A stretch of 64,000 nucleotides of DNA from Pleurocapsa sp. FMAR1 (GCF_963665995.1 NZ_OY762512.1:1798001-1862000), one strand, 5' to 3'; shown: positions 45,906 through 55,468, counted from the stretch's first letter. Numbers and translations: made by a program. Notes: generated from the letters alone by a model not told the origin.

Positions 45906-47063
45906 TCAGGCTATCAAAGCAGGTGGACATACGGCATAATTCAAATCTCGTTCTTGTTGAGCAATAGCTTGAATATCTTGCTGAATAATCTGAGGAATAG
46001 GCATTCCTTGGCGATGTAACTTTAACCATTGCTGGGCGGTATTTCCCGTGCGCAGAATTTTCTTAAGAGGGGATAAAAAACAGCTAAAGCCTTGTTTTTT
46101 GGCAAGGGGATACACCTCATCATAAATTTCTTTAATCCAATCCCTGGCGATGATTTTTCTGCCGTCTTGCCAGTGGCGTAGTTCTGCATCTAAACTGTGG
46201 CGCGCTGCTGCCATTTCGTTGGCATCAGCCAAGGCCATTAACTCTGACTGGAGATCGTTGGCTGACAAATTACTTTGCTGTAGAGGATCGAGGTTTAAAT
46301 TAGCCATCATTTGCATAATTCTTGCCTCTAACAAAGCAGTAATTGCCAAAAGAGCCAGGGGATCGACAACTAGGTCACAAATCCTTAATTCCAAACGATT
46401 AAGATTATAAGGACGGCGATCGCCATTTGGTCGAACCGCACTCCATAGATGACGCACATTACGCATTTTGCCTGCTGCTAGCTGTTCCTCTGTCCAGAGA
46501 ATAAAATGACCGTGACTTTCAAACAGGGGTACATTTTGAGGTGTTTTAGGAAACATTTGCCAACGGGATGAATGACTACCCGTTACCTTGCCGTCGATAA
46601 AGGGAGAAGACGCGCTCAAAGCTAAATATAAAGGAGCTTCTACCCGCACTAAACGACAGGCTTGCATCAGCAATTCAGGATCATCAATACCCACGTTGAT
46701 ATGAATGCTGGCGGTAACTACATCTGTGCCGTAGGTTTGCTCAATGTAGGTATGATAAGGATTATTGGGATCGGAGCGACAAAAGCGATCGCTTCCGCCT
46801 AATGACATGGTGCTACCAGGAATTATTGTGTAATTTCCTAAAGTCTGAATGTAGGATCTCATAGCTTGCCGAGGTTTTAGCAAGGCGCACAACAGGCGAT
46901 CGTAGGCACAAAAAGGGGCAGTGGTATACTCAACATTACGACTGTCTGGTTCGCGGACAAAACCATCTAAAGCCTGAACAATTTTATCTGACAAGCCCAC
47001 CGTCTCACCTTCTGGAGTGCCAGTATACATTTCTACTTCAAAGCCTTTGGACAGTAAACTCAT
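45906..47063 (-). CDS. gshA: Glutamate-cysteine ligase, cyanobacterial type
   Basis: 385 residues. This catalyses the first step of glutathione synthesis. It has the cyanobacterial family sequence (KGFEVEMYTGTPEGETVGLS, then NVEYTTAPFCAYDRLLCALLKPRQ and TASIHINVGIDDPELLMQACRLVRVEAPLYLALSASSPF). A C-terminal extension of helices is typical. Upstream of it is a 376-bp gap with two direct-repeat sites that may belong to the divergent gene. Confidence 0.97.
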   Translation of the reverse strand: MSLLSKGFEVEMYTGTPEGETVGLSDKIVQALDGFVREPDSRNVEYTTAPFCAYDRLLCALLKPRQAMRSYIQTLGNYTIIPGSTMSLGGSDRFCRSDPNNPYHTYIEQTYGTDVVTASIHINVGIDDPELLMQACRLVRVEAPLYLALSASSPFIDGKVTGSHSSRWQMFPKTPQNVPLFESHGHFILWTEEQLAAGKMRNVRHLWSAVRPNGDRRPYNLNRLELRICDLVVDPLALLAITALLEARIMQMMANLNLDPLQQSNLSANDLQSELMALADANEMAAARHSLDAELRHWQDGRKIIARDWIKEIYDEVYPLAKKQGFSCFLSPLKKILRTGNTAQQWLKLHRQGMPIPQIIQQDIQAIAQQERDLNYAVCPPALIA

Positions 47064-47439
47064 CTTTCAATTTTATTACTAGTTCAACTGTAAATATATT
47101 TGGACAAACTTAATTTTCTCTAAGAGAATATCTAAAAAATGCTCTTGGTTGGATTTTTGCTGTTTTCTGCTTTTTTGTTCTTACCCTAAGCTTAAAAAGC
47201 TTTAATCTAGCTAATTAAACTTGGGAGACAACCTTTAAAGAATATAAGAAACTTACTTAATTTAGGCTTTATATAAAAAATTCCAATGATCTTGCGGGTT
47301 TTATTGCAGTGTATACGATTAACAGTGTAAACGATCACAGTTAAGGAAAGATCAAAAGATTAAGATACACAAAATATGTTCTCTTTGGGTTAATATTTCT
47401 AATTGTTACGTTCCAACCCTATTTAACAATAATTTTTTT
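47064..47439. other. Divergent promoter gap between gshA and the 60-residue gene
   Basis: 376 bp, AT-rich. It contains the 13-bp direct repeat at 47307-47335. No protein or RNA gene was recognised. Confidence 0.6.
47307..47335 (+). promoter_or_regulatory. 13-bp direct repeat, candidate operator
   Basis: CAGTGTATACGAT at 47307-47319 and CAGTGTAAACGAT at 47323-47335 differ at one base and are 16 bp apart start to start. Direct repeats of this kind bind response regulators or other tandem-site factors. It sits about 105-130 bases upstream of the 60-residue gene. Confidence 0.55.
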
Positions 47440-47622
47440 ATGGCAACACTTTTATCTACTCATAGTGCTAAACACTACCAGACAGACCAACAGGTAAAGT
47501 ATTTACATCTAGAAGCAGAAGTAGATATACTGTTGCAAAAATTAACTGCTCTTCAAAAACAACAGCTTTTAAAGAAACTTTCTACTAAATCATCTGAGTC
47601 TAGCGAATTAAATGCAGGCTAG
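47440..47622 (+). CDS. Small cyanobacterial protein, unknown
   Basis: 60 residues, starting MATLLSTHSAKHYQTDQQVKYL. A helix from about 20 to 46 (LHLEAEVDILLQKLTALQKQ) is amphipathic. The family is not recognised with certainty but small proteins of this type are common in cyanobacteria. A small hairpin (GGCGTTT, AAACGCC, 47642-47658) separates it from the ycf23-like gene. Confidence 0.65.
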   Translation: MATLLSTHSAKHYQTDQQVKYLHLEAEVDILLQKLTALQKQQLLKKLSTKSSESSELNAG

Positions 47623-47684
47623 GTTTTAAGATAATTTAATTGGCGTTTTTTAAACGCCGACGACCGAATCTAAGGAAGTAAAGA

Positions 47685-48464
47685 ATGAAGATGCATCCTC
47701 AGCTAATCCTAGCCTTGGCTCAAAAAAATGCTCTCAAGGTAATTAGTGGCTTAAATAATTTCGACCAGGAACGAGTAGTGGCAGTAGTTAAAGCTGCCGA
47801 AGCAGGTGGTGCAACTTTTGTTGATATTGCTGCCAAAGCAAGTTTAATCGAGACAGTTCGCAGCATAACCAGCTTGCCCATCTGTGTCTCGGCAGTTGAA
47901 CCAAAACTGTTTGTCAGTGCGGTTAAGGCTGGTGCTGACTTAATTGAAATAGGTAATTTTGATAGCTTCTATAGCCAAGGACGGAAGTTTGAGGCAACAG
48001 AAGTATTAGAATTGACCCAGAAAACGCGATCGCTATTGCCTCAAGTGACTCTTTCGGTTACAGTGCCACACATTTTGGCTTTAGATGAACAAGTCCAGTT
48101 GGCTCAACAGCTAGTACAGGCGGGAGCGGATATAATTCAAACCGAAGGTGGAACTAGTATTGCCCCTGTTAACCCTGGTGTGAGAGGCTTAATTGAAAAA
48201 GCTGCCCCCACATTAGCTGCTGCCTATAGCATTTCCCATGCCGTAGATATTCCGGTACTTTGTGCTTCGGGCTTATCTAGCGTGACCGTACCAATGGCGA
48301 TCGCTGCTGGCGCTTCGGGAGTTGGTGTTGGTTCGGCAATTAATCAGCTAAACAGCGAAGTTGCTATGGTTGCTGCTGTACGGAGTCTAGTTGAAGCTTT
48401 AGCAAGTCGTCAATTCAGCGAACAGACAGGGGCAAACAGCCCTTCGGGTTCGGCAGTACATTAG
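47685..48464 (+). CDS. ycf23: Ycf23/DUF561-family protein
   Basis: 259 residues. A TIM-barrel-like protein conserved in plastids and cyanobacteria: ALKVISGLNNFDQERVVAVVKAAEAGGATFVDIA, then LPICVSAVEPKLFVSAVKAGADLIEIGNFDSFY, and a glycine-rich C-terminal block IPVLCASGLSSVTVPMAIAAGASGVGVGSAI. Function unknown. The last residues GANSPSGSAVH come from a repeat sequence, so the natural C-terminus has probably been changed. An ATG at 47691 is an alternative start. Confidence 0.88.
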   Translation: MKMHPQLILALAQKNALKVISGLNNFDQERVVAVVKAAEAGGATFVDIAAKASLIETVRSITSLPICVSAVEPKLFVSAVKAGADLIEIGNFDSFYSQGRKFEATEVLELTQKTRSLLPQVTLSVTVPHILALDEQVQLAQQLVQAGADIIQTEGGTSIAPVNPGVRGLIEKAAPTLAAAYSISHAVDIPVLCASGLSSVTVPMAIAAGASGVGVGSAINQLNSEVAMVAAVRSLVEALASRQFSEQTGANSPSGSAVH

Positions 48465-48470
48465 CTGTAG

Positions 48471-48527
48471 GGTGGGCAGGAAAAACAAGCGTGTTTTTAT
48501 CAGAACGTGCTGCTACTCATGCCCACC
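48471..48527. repeat. GGTGGGCA/TGCCCACC repeat with inner hairpin
   Basis: Outer arms of 8 bp at 48471-48478 and 48520-48527, inner arms AAAAACA and TGTTTTT at 48481-48498. It fills the short gap between convergent genes and may double as terminator. Confidence 0.6.
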
Positions 48528-48549
48528 AAAAATAATCATTTTATTATCT

Positions 48550-49686
48550 TTATATTTCTGATAAGGCATCTTTGAGAGCGTAAGCTACCTGCTCTTGTTC
48601 CTCTGGAGAAATACCAGGAAACATCGGTAAAGATAACACTTCTTGGGCAGCTTGCTCCACTATGGGCAACTGCCCTTTTTGATAGCCTAAATCGTCATAT
48701 ACAGGCTGCAAATGCAGCGGAATTGGATAATAGATCATAGAAATTATTCCCTGATGCTTTAAGTATTCTTGAACTAAATTCCGCTTTAGCTTCTTATTTA
48801 AGCTCTCTTGAGTCACACAAACTGTATATTGATTCCAGACGCTATCTCCTCCCGCTATAGCTTGGGGTAACTTGATTGACGTAACCGAGTGTAAAAGTTC
48901 TTGATAGTAGTTTGCAGCCTGTTGACGCTGTTGATTCCAGTAGTCAAGATAGCGCAGCTTAATGGTCAAGATAACGGCTTGAACCGCATCTATACGGGTG
49001 TTCAAGCCAATAAAATCATGACGATAGCGTTGAGGCGAACCATGTTCTTTAAGGATTCGCATTTGTTTGGCGATCGCACTATCGTTAGTTGTGACTGCAC
49101 CACCATCCCCACAGGCACCTAGATTTTTAGTCGGAAAAAAGCTAAAGCAACCCACATGACCAATGCTGCCTACTTTGCGTTCATTCCAGGCTGCACCCGT
49201 AGCCTGAGCGCAGTCTTCGATTACATATAAATTATGAGCTTTGGCGATCGCCATTAATTTCGTCATGTTTACAGGCTGTCCAAAGATATGCACAGGAATA
49301 ATAGCTTTTGTCTGAGGTGTTATCTTTTGCTCTACCTGAGTTAAATCAAAGTTAAATGTATCAAGCTCAATGTCTACAAAGACTGGCTTTGCGCCCACCC
49401 TGGTTATCACCTCGGCAGTGGCAAAAAAAGTAAAGGGACTAGTAATTACCTCGTCCCCTGCACCAATATTTAGAGCTTTTAAAGCCAAAAAGAGGGCATC
49501 TGTGCCTGAATTGCAGCCAACGCATTCAGTAACGCCTATGTAATTAGCAAACTTTTCTTCAAAAGTAGCAACGGCCTCTCCGCCGATATAACGACCAGAA
49601 TTAAGGATTTCGAGAACAGCAGAGTCTGTTTCTGCTTTAATTAGCTTATATTGTCTAGTTAAATCGACTGGGGGAATCTTCTTCAC
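48550..49686 (-). CDS. DegT/DnrJ/EryC1-family PLP aminotransferase
   Basis: 378 residues. PLP lysine is K187 in CFSFFPTKNLGACGDGGAV. GCNSGTDALFLALKALNIGAGDEVITSPFTFFATAEV and IPVHIFGQPVNM are family markers. These enzymes amine a keto-sugar nucleotide for lipopolysaccharide or glycan synthesis. There is no other sugar gene adjacent. Start ATG at 49686. Confidence 0.95.
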   Translation of the reverse strand: MKKIPPVDLTRQYKLIKAETDSAVLEILNSGRYIGGEAVATFEEKFANYIGVTECVGCNSGTDALFLALKALNIGAGDEVITSPFTFFATAEVITRVGAKPVFVDIELDTFNFDLTQVEQKITPQTKAIIPVHIFGQPVNMTKLMAIAKAHNLYVIEDCAQATGAAWNERKVGSIGHVGCFSFFPTKNLGACGDGGAVTTNDSAIAKQMRILKEHGSPQRYRHDFIGLNTRIDAVQAVILTIKLRYLDYWNQQRQQAANYYQELLHSVTSIKLPQAIAGGDSVWNQYTVCVTQESLNKKLKRNLVQEYLKHQGIISMIYYPIPLHLQPVYDDLGYQKGQLPIVEQAAQEVLSLPMFPGISPEEQEQVAYALKDALSEI

Positions 49687-49984
49687 TCGCTTAAATTAAG
49701 AGTTTGCTTTAGTTAAAATATTTTCAATAATGAATTGAGTATAGAGTAGCGTGAAAAAAAGATATTTAGTAGTAACTGATTAAAGTACGCCCGATCAAAT
49801 TCGCGGTGAGAAAAGACCAGTCCGCATCTGCCCCTAAAGGATTCCGACATCAAAAAGCATTCCCTTACGCCTAGCGTCGATCTAAATTCAAGTTGGAAGC
49901 AAAGTTAAAATTACATAGTCTAATTAGGTACAGTAAAATTGTCTTATATACTCCAGGTTTTTCCCGCAGGAGCATTTTGAGGTT
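49687..49984. other. Divergent gap, no gene seen
   Basis: 298 bp. It has a slightly GC-richer portion around 49790-49880 that looks like repeat-derived sequence. No RNA gene or small protein was recognised. Confidence 0.55.
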
Positions 49985-51130
49985 ATGAAATCATCAGAAA
50001 ATCGAGAACAGCAGATAAAAGCAAATCAACCAACTGAGAAATTTAGTAACTCTCCGCCTTTATCAAAAGTTGAAACCCTCAAGCTGCTAAACGAGAGTAT
50101 TGACAAACTTGAGCAGACAATTAAGGGAATCAGTGAAAGTTCAAACAATAATTTACCATCTTCTGCCTCGATCAATGATTTAGTGAATACTACCCAAGAA
50201 TTAGCTAATACTGTCGCTTTTGCAAATACTGAGCCTAGTCCTCAACCTATAGTTAAACAAGCCCCTGCCAAAAAGACTAATCTACCAATCGCCGATAAAA
50301 AAGTAGAGTCAATACCCTCAAGTCCGAATAAAATACCAGCCGTTAAAGCCAAAAAACAGGAAAAATTAGGTTTGATTGCTATTGGCGTTTTTGCGATCGC
50401 TATGGCAACTGTAGCCATATTTTGGCTATGGCTTCCCCAACGTCAGGCTCGTCTTGCTTCTCTTACTCAACCAGAACCTCAAGAAATTATTGCTGATGGT
50501 AACACCCTATCTGTTCCCGAAACAATCAATACACCTGAAGCCGAACCTATTGATATTGTTCCAGAAAACTCAACCCCACAGCCAGAGACAGTATCCAAAG
50601 CAGAATCTCTTACTGAAATAGCAATCCCCTCAGAGTTAACCTCTCCAGGAAGAGCTAAAAACCTCAAAATGGTGACTATTGAGCCAGAGTTGACTTTCAC
50701 CCCCGAACAAACTCTAGTTGCCGCTTTACAAAGCAAAATTGCTCAGGTAAGCGAGGGTGACTCTACAGATACAGATACTGTCGATTCTATTAAAGTTGAT
50801 TTGCCCCAAAGTAGTCTTCTGATAAAAGTCACTGACAATTGGTACGAATTAAACGAGTCTCGACAAAACAAATTAGCCAACGAAATTTTAGAACGCTCTC
50901 GTAAGCTCCAATTTAACAAACTAGAACTTCAAGATTCTACAGGTACACTAGTTGCACGCAACCCAGTCATTGGCAATCAAATAATTATTTTAAAAAGTGA
51001 TAAAAATAATGACGCTGCTGATGCTAGATATAATTTCGCCCCCAAGCCTGGGGGCTTGGGGGAAAAAGAGTTTGATAGTTCATTGTCCTTCATCCTTCAC
51101 CCCTTAGAATGTACAATGTCTCTGGAGTAA
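49985..51130 (+). CDS. Single-pass membrane protein of unknown function
   Basis: 381 residues. Cytoplasmic N-terminal 125 residues are polar; residues 128-150 form a transmembrane helix (LGLIAIGVFAIAMATVAIFWLWL); a proline/threonine-rich linker follows, then a periplasmic domain with LLIKVTDNWYELNESRQNKLANEILERSRKLQFNKLELQDSTGTL. The conserved end is likely near IILK; after that a palindromic repeat at 51039-51062 gives FAPKPGGLGEKEFDSS and the rest. So the C-terminal 35 residues are probably not native. Confidence 0.75.
   Translation: MKSSENREQQIKANQPTEKFSNSPPLSKVETLKLLNESIDKLEQTIKGISESSNNNLPSSASINDLVNTTQELANTVAFANTEPSPQPIVKQAPAKKTNLPIADKKVESIPSSPNKIPAVKAKKQEKLGLIAIGVFAIAMATVAIFWLWLPQRQARLASLTQPEPQEIIADGNTLSVPETINTPEAEPIDIVPENSTPQPETVSKAESLTEIAIPSELTSPGRAKNLKMVTIEPELTFTPEQTLVAALQSKIAQVSEGDSTDTDTVDSIKVDLPQSSLLIKVTDNWYELNESRQNKLANEILERSRKLQFNKLELQDSTGTLVARNPVIGNQIIILKSDKNNDAADARYNFAPKPGGLGEKEFDSSLSFILHPLECTMSLE
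51039..51062. repeat. CCCCCAAGCC/GGCTTGGGGG hairpin in a gene's 3' end
   Basis: Perfect 10-bp arms, 4-base loop, followed by A-rich sequence. It is inside the reading frame of the preceding membrane protein and appears to have supplied or altered its last residues. Confidence 0.75.
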
Positions 51131-51154
51131 TTTTTTAAAAGGATATAGTAACAG

Positions 51155-51697
51155 GTGGTCAAAAAATTGAGTAATGCAATCTTCATTAGTATTGCCGTAG
51201 TTTTTCTGTGTGGCTCGGTACTGATATTTTCTGTTTTGACTAATAATTCTAAGCAGCAAGCGATCGCCTCGCCAATGCAACAGCCTACGACTAATTCTCC
51301 CCAACTAATCGCTCAAAGTAATACCCCCCAAGAGGAAAATTCTATGGATTTAGACAACGCTCAAACTACAAATTCAGGCTTAAAGTATGTTGTTGTCAAG
51401 GAAGGTGACGGTGCGTCTCCCAAAAAGGGCGAAAACGTGACAGTTCACTATACAGGCACTCTAGAAGACGGTACCAAGTTTGATAGCTCTCGCGATCGCA
51501 ATCGTCCTTTTTCTTTTAAAATTGGCGTTGGTCAAGTAATTAAAGGTTGGGATGAAGGAGTAGCCGACATGAAAGTTGGTGAAAGACGTACTCTGATTAT
51601 TCCTCCAGAATTGGGTTACGGTGCCAAAGGTGCAGGTGGGGTAATTCCACCTAATGCCACTTTAGTTTTTGATGTGGAATTATTAAAAGTTGGTTAA
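51155..51697 (+). CDS. FKBP-type peptidyl-prolyl isomerase
   Basis: 180 residues. GTG start at 51155 with AAAAGGA 12 bases upstream. A signal-anchor ([18 protein letters not shown]) precedes a disordered stretch and an FKBP domain from about 75 ([16 protein letters not shown]) to the end, with [43 protein letters not shown] and [23 protein letters not shown], all active-site markers. It likely folds periplasmic or lumen proteins. A terminator follows. Confidence 0.97.
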   Translation: MVKKLSNAIFISIAVVFLCGSVLIFSVLTNNSKQQAIASPMQQPTTNSPQLIAQSNTPQEENSMDLDNAQTTNSGLKYVVVKEGDGASPKKGENVTVHYTGTLEDGTKFDSSRDRNRPFSFKIGVGQVIKGWDEGVADMKVGERRTLIIPPELGYGAKGAGGVIPPNATLVFDVELLKVG

Positions 51698-51734
51698 TTG
51701 AATTAGTATTAAACAAAATCGATGACCAAGTTTG

Positions 51735-51768
51735 TAAGATGGGCAATTTTGTCCATCTTAATTTTTTA
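51735..51768 (+). terminator. Rho-independent terminator after the FKBP gene
   Basis: TAAGATGG, loop, TCCATCTTA followed by TTTTTT. It lies 38 bases after the stop. Confidence 0.85.
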
Positions 51769-51787
51769 TTAGATTACCTCGATCGTA

Positions 51788-52813
51788 ATGACCATGCAAA
51801 ACGTTAAACAGCTACCTATTCCTGATTTTTTTAGCAGTGAAAAAGTCAAAAATGTTTATCGTGTTCCTTATCAACAACGTGCAGCAGAAGCAGAACTTTG
51901 GGCAGAAAAACATGATATTCAGCCAGCAGCAACAGATCGAAAACGGGTTGGTTTATTGCTGATTGATGTCCAAAATACCTTTTGTATTCCTGACTTTGAA
52001 TTATTTGTCGGGGGTGCATCGGGAATGGGTGCAGTAGAAGACAACGCCAGGCTATGTGAGTTTATTTATCGTAATTTAGGTTCAATTACAGAAATTATCC
52101 CGACGATGGATAGCCATACGGCGATGCAGATCTTTCATCCTATTTTTTGGCTCGATGAAGCTGGAGAACATCCTAAACCTGCAACTATGATTAGCTTGAG
52201 CGAGGTTGAGCAAAACGTCTGGAAAGTCAACCCTGATGTTGCTGATAGTTTGACCAATGGTAATTTAAATCAGCTAGAACAGCACGCTTTACATTATGTG
52301 CAGCAACTGAGTAATGATGGTAAGTATCCCCTGACTATTTGGCCATATCATTCGATGCTGGGGGGAATTGGTCATGCTTTAGTATCAGCAGTAGAGGAAG
52401 CGGTATTTTTCCATAGTATTGCTAGAAAAAGTCAGACAAATTTTGAGCTAAAAGGCAGTAATCCTTTAACCGAAAACTATTCTGTACTAAGTCCCGAAGT
52501 TTTGGATAGTGTTGAGGGAAAATTTATTGCCCAAAAGAACGTAAATTTAATTCAAAAGCTGTTAGATTTTGATGCACTAATCATAGCAGGACAAGCTAAA
52601 AGTCATTGTGTGGCTTGGACAATTGATAATTTATTAACAGAAATAAAAAACATCGATCTCAGTTTGGCTAACAAGATTTATTTACTGGAAGACTGTATGT
52701 CTCCTGTGGTGATACCTGGAATCATAGATTTTACTTCCCAAGCTGAGGAAGCATTTGCACGTTTTGCTGAAGCGGGGATGAATCTTACAAAGTCTGTTGA
52801 TGACCTAGGGTAA
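51788..52813 (+). CDS. Isochorismatase-family cysteine hydrolase
   Basis: 341 residues. LLLIDVQNTFC (catalytic Asp60) and GQAKSHCVAWTIDNL (nucleophilic cysteine) mark the isochorismatase/nicotinamidase fold. It is longer than usual, with a 45-residue N-terminal part before the fold and a long insertion around 150-230. The substrate is unknown. The gene follows the FKBP terminator and has its own promoter region. Confidence 0.9.
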   Translation: MTMQNVKQLPIPDFFSSEKVKNVYRVPYQQRAAEAELWAEKHDIQPAATDRKRVGLLLIDVQNTFCIPDFELFVGGASGMGAVEDNARLCEFIYRNLGSITEIIPTMDSHTAMQIFHPIFWLDEAGEHPKPATMISLSEVEQNVWKVNPDVADSLTNGNLNQLEQHALHYVQQLSNDGKYPLTIWPYHSMLGGIGHALVSAVEEAVFFHSIARKSQTNFELKGSNPLTENYSVLSPEVLDSVEGKFIAQKNVNLIQKLLDFDALIIAGQAKSHCVAWTIDNLLTEIKNIDLSLANKIYLLEDCMSPVVIPGIIDFTSQAEEAFARFAEAGMNLTKSVDDLG

Positions 52814-52943
52814 TTTAGTTATGGTATCGATCTAAAGATATAGTTAATTTTATGTCAATATCTGTGCGAGTTTATAGATTCATTTACTTCAACTAACTAA
52901 ACTGTAATGTAGTTCTTTATTCTTATCCTGTCTTTATACCTTA

Positions 52944-54440
52944 ATGAAAGGTAAATTAATTCAAAATAAGTACTGTATTTTACGAACTTTAGGCAAGGAT
53001 CAGTTTAGCGAAACTTTTTTGGCTAAGGATCGAGGTAAATTTTCATTCCGCCACTATGTTATTAAAAAATTTCGGCCAATTTTAGGCAATCCTTATGCAG
53101 AAGAGATGAGGCTTTTGTTTAACCAAGAAGCCACTATTTTAAAACGTCTGAGTGGTGAAAATCCGCAAATTCCTCGGCTGTATGAATGTTTTATGGACGG
53201 AGAGGATTTTTATCTAGTTCGTGAATGGATTAACGGCATTACTTTAGAACAAAAAGTACAGTGCGAGGGAGTAATCTGTGAGACAGAAGCCAAACAAATC
53301 TTAGATAGTATTCTTCAAGTTCTTAAATATATTCACAGTTACGACATTGTTTATCATCAGCTAAAACCCAGCAGTATTTTACTCCGTAAACAAAATTGGC
53401 TGCACCAAGGCAAAAAGCAAGATTATCTGCCCGTGCCAATTTATTTTGGTGGTGTCAAAGAATTAGCCAAACAACCAGAAAAATTCTATCAAGAAAGTTT
53501 TGCACTTGCTAACTTAAAAGAATATATTTCTCCAGAACAAGAAAAAGGACAGTCAGTTTACGCTAGTGATCTCTATAGTTTAGGATTGACAATCATTTAT
53601 TTATTAACGGGAAAAACCCCCGCAGAGTTAAACCACAGTCCTTTTAGTAATAAACTGCTATGGCAGCATGAAGCGCCCGATCCAAAAACTAATTTAGCTA
53701 GAGTTATCGATCGGGCAATTTGTCCTAGAACTCAAGATCGCTTTACCTCAGCAGAAGAAATGTTACAGGCACTTCATTCTCAACCTGTACTTATCTCTAG
53801 ATCTTTTGATGAGCGACTAACTAAAAAATCTTCTTTGACTCCCGAAATCAAGCTGATCTCAATGTTCTTTTTTTTGAGCTTGGGAATTATCGGCATTATT
53901 TTTAGTTTATTAAACTTTGGTTTGCCCCAGCTATCTGCAAGAAGCAAACTAGATAATTCTTCTGCAACTACTGAGAGAACAAAAACTATGTCTCGCAGTT
54001 CTAATTCATCTCCTATCAAATCGATCGACGGTTTAGATATACCTATTTTTCCGGTAGGCACCAAACGGGAGAAAATATTTAGTTATTTAGGAAATCCCAG
54101 TATAGAAACTCAAGGCTATTGGGGAAATAGTAAAGCCTTTTCCTATTTTGATTTTGTTCCTAACCAGGTTGCTTTAGGCTATTTAGCTGATGAAAAAACA
54201 CAAAAAGTACGCCAAACAGAAATGACTTTTAATGATTCTGTTGATTTAGCGACAATTCAGCAGGCGGTACAAAAGTTGTTGTTAGAAAACTATTCACCAG
54301 ATGTAGAAAATAAAATCAATCAGGTATTTTTTAAGACAAGTGCGGAAAATCAATTTGAATCTAAAAACTTAGCAGGGGTAATTCAACGTGATGAGGATAA
54401 CGGTATTTATGTCGGTATCTGGGACAAGGATTTTCATTAA
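52944..54440 (+). CDS. Membrane-anchored protein with a degenerate kinase domain (pseudokinase)
   Basis: 498 residues. The N-terminal 285 residues have the fold of bacterial Ser/Thr kinases, with a VIKKF lysine (K41) and the later EYISPEQEKGQSVYASDLYSLGLTIIYLLTGKTP block. But the catalytic HRD is HQL (138-140), so the catalytic aspartate is lost, and the DFG position reads YFG (167-169). A transmembrane segment (about 305-322, MFFFLSLGIIGIIFSLL) leads to a C-terminal domain of about 150 residues found in cyanobacterial kinases. It is likely a signalling scaffold or regulator, not an enzyme. Confidence 0.88.
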   Translation: MKGKLIQNKYCILRTLGKDQFSETFLAKDRGKFSFRHYVIKKFRPILGNPYAEEMRLLFNQEATILKRLSGENPQIPRLYECFMDGEDFYLVREWINGITLEQKVQCEGVICETEAKQILDSILQVLKYIHSYDIVYHQLKPSSILLRKQNWLHQGKKQDYLPVPIYFGGVKELAKQPEKFYQESFALANLKEYISPEQEKGQSVYASDLYSLGLTIIYLLTGKTPAELNHSPFSNKLLWQHEAPDPKTNLARVIDRAICPRTQDRFTSAEEMLQALHSQPVLISRSFDERLTKKSSLTPEIKLISMFFFLSLGIIGIIFSLLNFGLPQLSARSKLDNSSATTERTKTMSRSSNSSPIKSIDGLDIPIFPVGTKREKIFSYLGNPSIETQGYWGNSKAFSYFDFVPNQVALGYLADEKTQKVRQTEMTFNDSVDLATIQQAVQKLLLENYSPDVENKINQVFFKTSAENQFESKNLAGVIQRDEDNGIYVGIWDKDFH

Positions 54441-54475
54441 CGGCAGAACCAAGGTTTAGAGCTTAACTTAAGTTT

Positions 54476-55381
54476 TTACTGATTAATTAGCGATCGCAAG
54501 TTACCTTTATTTTGATTTAATAGTGCTTCTCCCGCCTCGGCATCCAAGCCCGTCCAGTGCATTAATAAAGCTAATTTAACTTTCTTCTGGCTTTTTTCGA
54601 GTAAATCTTGTGCTTCAGTACGGTTAAGCTCCGTTAAATCGCTAATAATACGTAAGGCGCGATCGTTGAGCTTATCGTTAGTTACCGCCACATCAATCAT
54701 GCGATTTCCGTAAACCTTGCCATAGCGTACCATTGCCCCCGTAGAGATAATATTTAACGCCATTTTAGTAACTGTACCCGCCTTAAGTCTGGTTGAACCT
54801 GCTAATATTTCTGCACCTACCAATAAGCGAATATCAATATCAGCATCAATGGCTACTTGTTCGCTGCTGACGCAGCTTATTGCTACAGTTTTTGCTCCTT
54901 TAGCTTTGGCTGCCTGTAATGCACCATGGACAAAGGGAGTTGTGCCTCCTGCGGTGATGCCTATGACTACATCTAAATCAGTTATTTGATGCTCGGCGAT
55001 CGCTCTTGCCCCATCTTCAGGGCGATCTTCTAAAGCCTCAGAACTCTTAATCAAGGCTGCTGCACCTCCTGCTAAGATTCCCTGAACCAATTCTGGAGGA
55101 GTACAAAAGGTAGGAGGACATTCGGCTGCGTCTAATACTCCTAATCTGCCGCTAGTACCTGCACCAATATAAAACAGTCTGCCCCCTTGCTCAAATGCAG
55201 CAGCGATCACATCAATAGTTTTAGCCAGAGTCATACGAGCGTTTGCGATCGCCTCTATGGTTTTTGTATCTTCTTGATTAAATAAATCGACTATTTCTAA
55301 AGTGGATAAACTATCTAAATTTTGACTGTGAGGATTGATCTGTTCGGTTAACAAATGTCCCCGTGACTGTAACTTATCCAT
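54476..55381 (-). CDS. murQ: N-acetylmuramic acid 6-phosphate etherase
   Basis: 301 residues. MurQ releases lactate from MurNAc-6-P in cell-wall recycling. Markers are GGRLFYIGAGTSGRLGVLDAAECPPTF, GITAGGTTPFVHGAL and ILAGSTRLKAGTVTKMALNIIST, all SIS-domain phosphosugar-binding motifs. It is convergent with the pseudokinase gene (35-bp gap) and not adjacent to other recycling genes. Confidence 0.97.
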   Translation of the reverse strand: MDKLQSRGHLLTEQINPHSQNLDSLSTLEIVDLFNQEDTKTIEAIANARMTLAKTIDVIAAAFEQGGRLFYIGAGTSGRLGVLDAAECPPTFCTPPELVQGILAGGAAALIKSSEALEDRPEDGARAIAEHQITDLDVVIGITAGGTTPFVHGALQAAKAKGAKTVAISCVSSEQVAIDADIDIRLLVGAEILAGSTRLKAGTVTKMALNIISTGAMVRYGKVYGNRMIDVAVTNDKLNDRALRIISDLTELNRTEAQDLLEKSQKKVKLALLMHWTGLDAEAGEALLNQNKGNLRSLINQ

Positions 55382-55468
55382 CTTAATAATTTATTTGATT
55401 ACTTACTTTCTATAAACAGCGTCGGCTAATCAATTTACTACCGCTTCTCATACTTCAAACTTCATACT

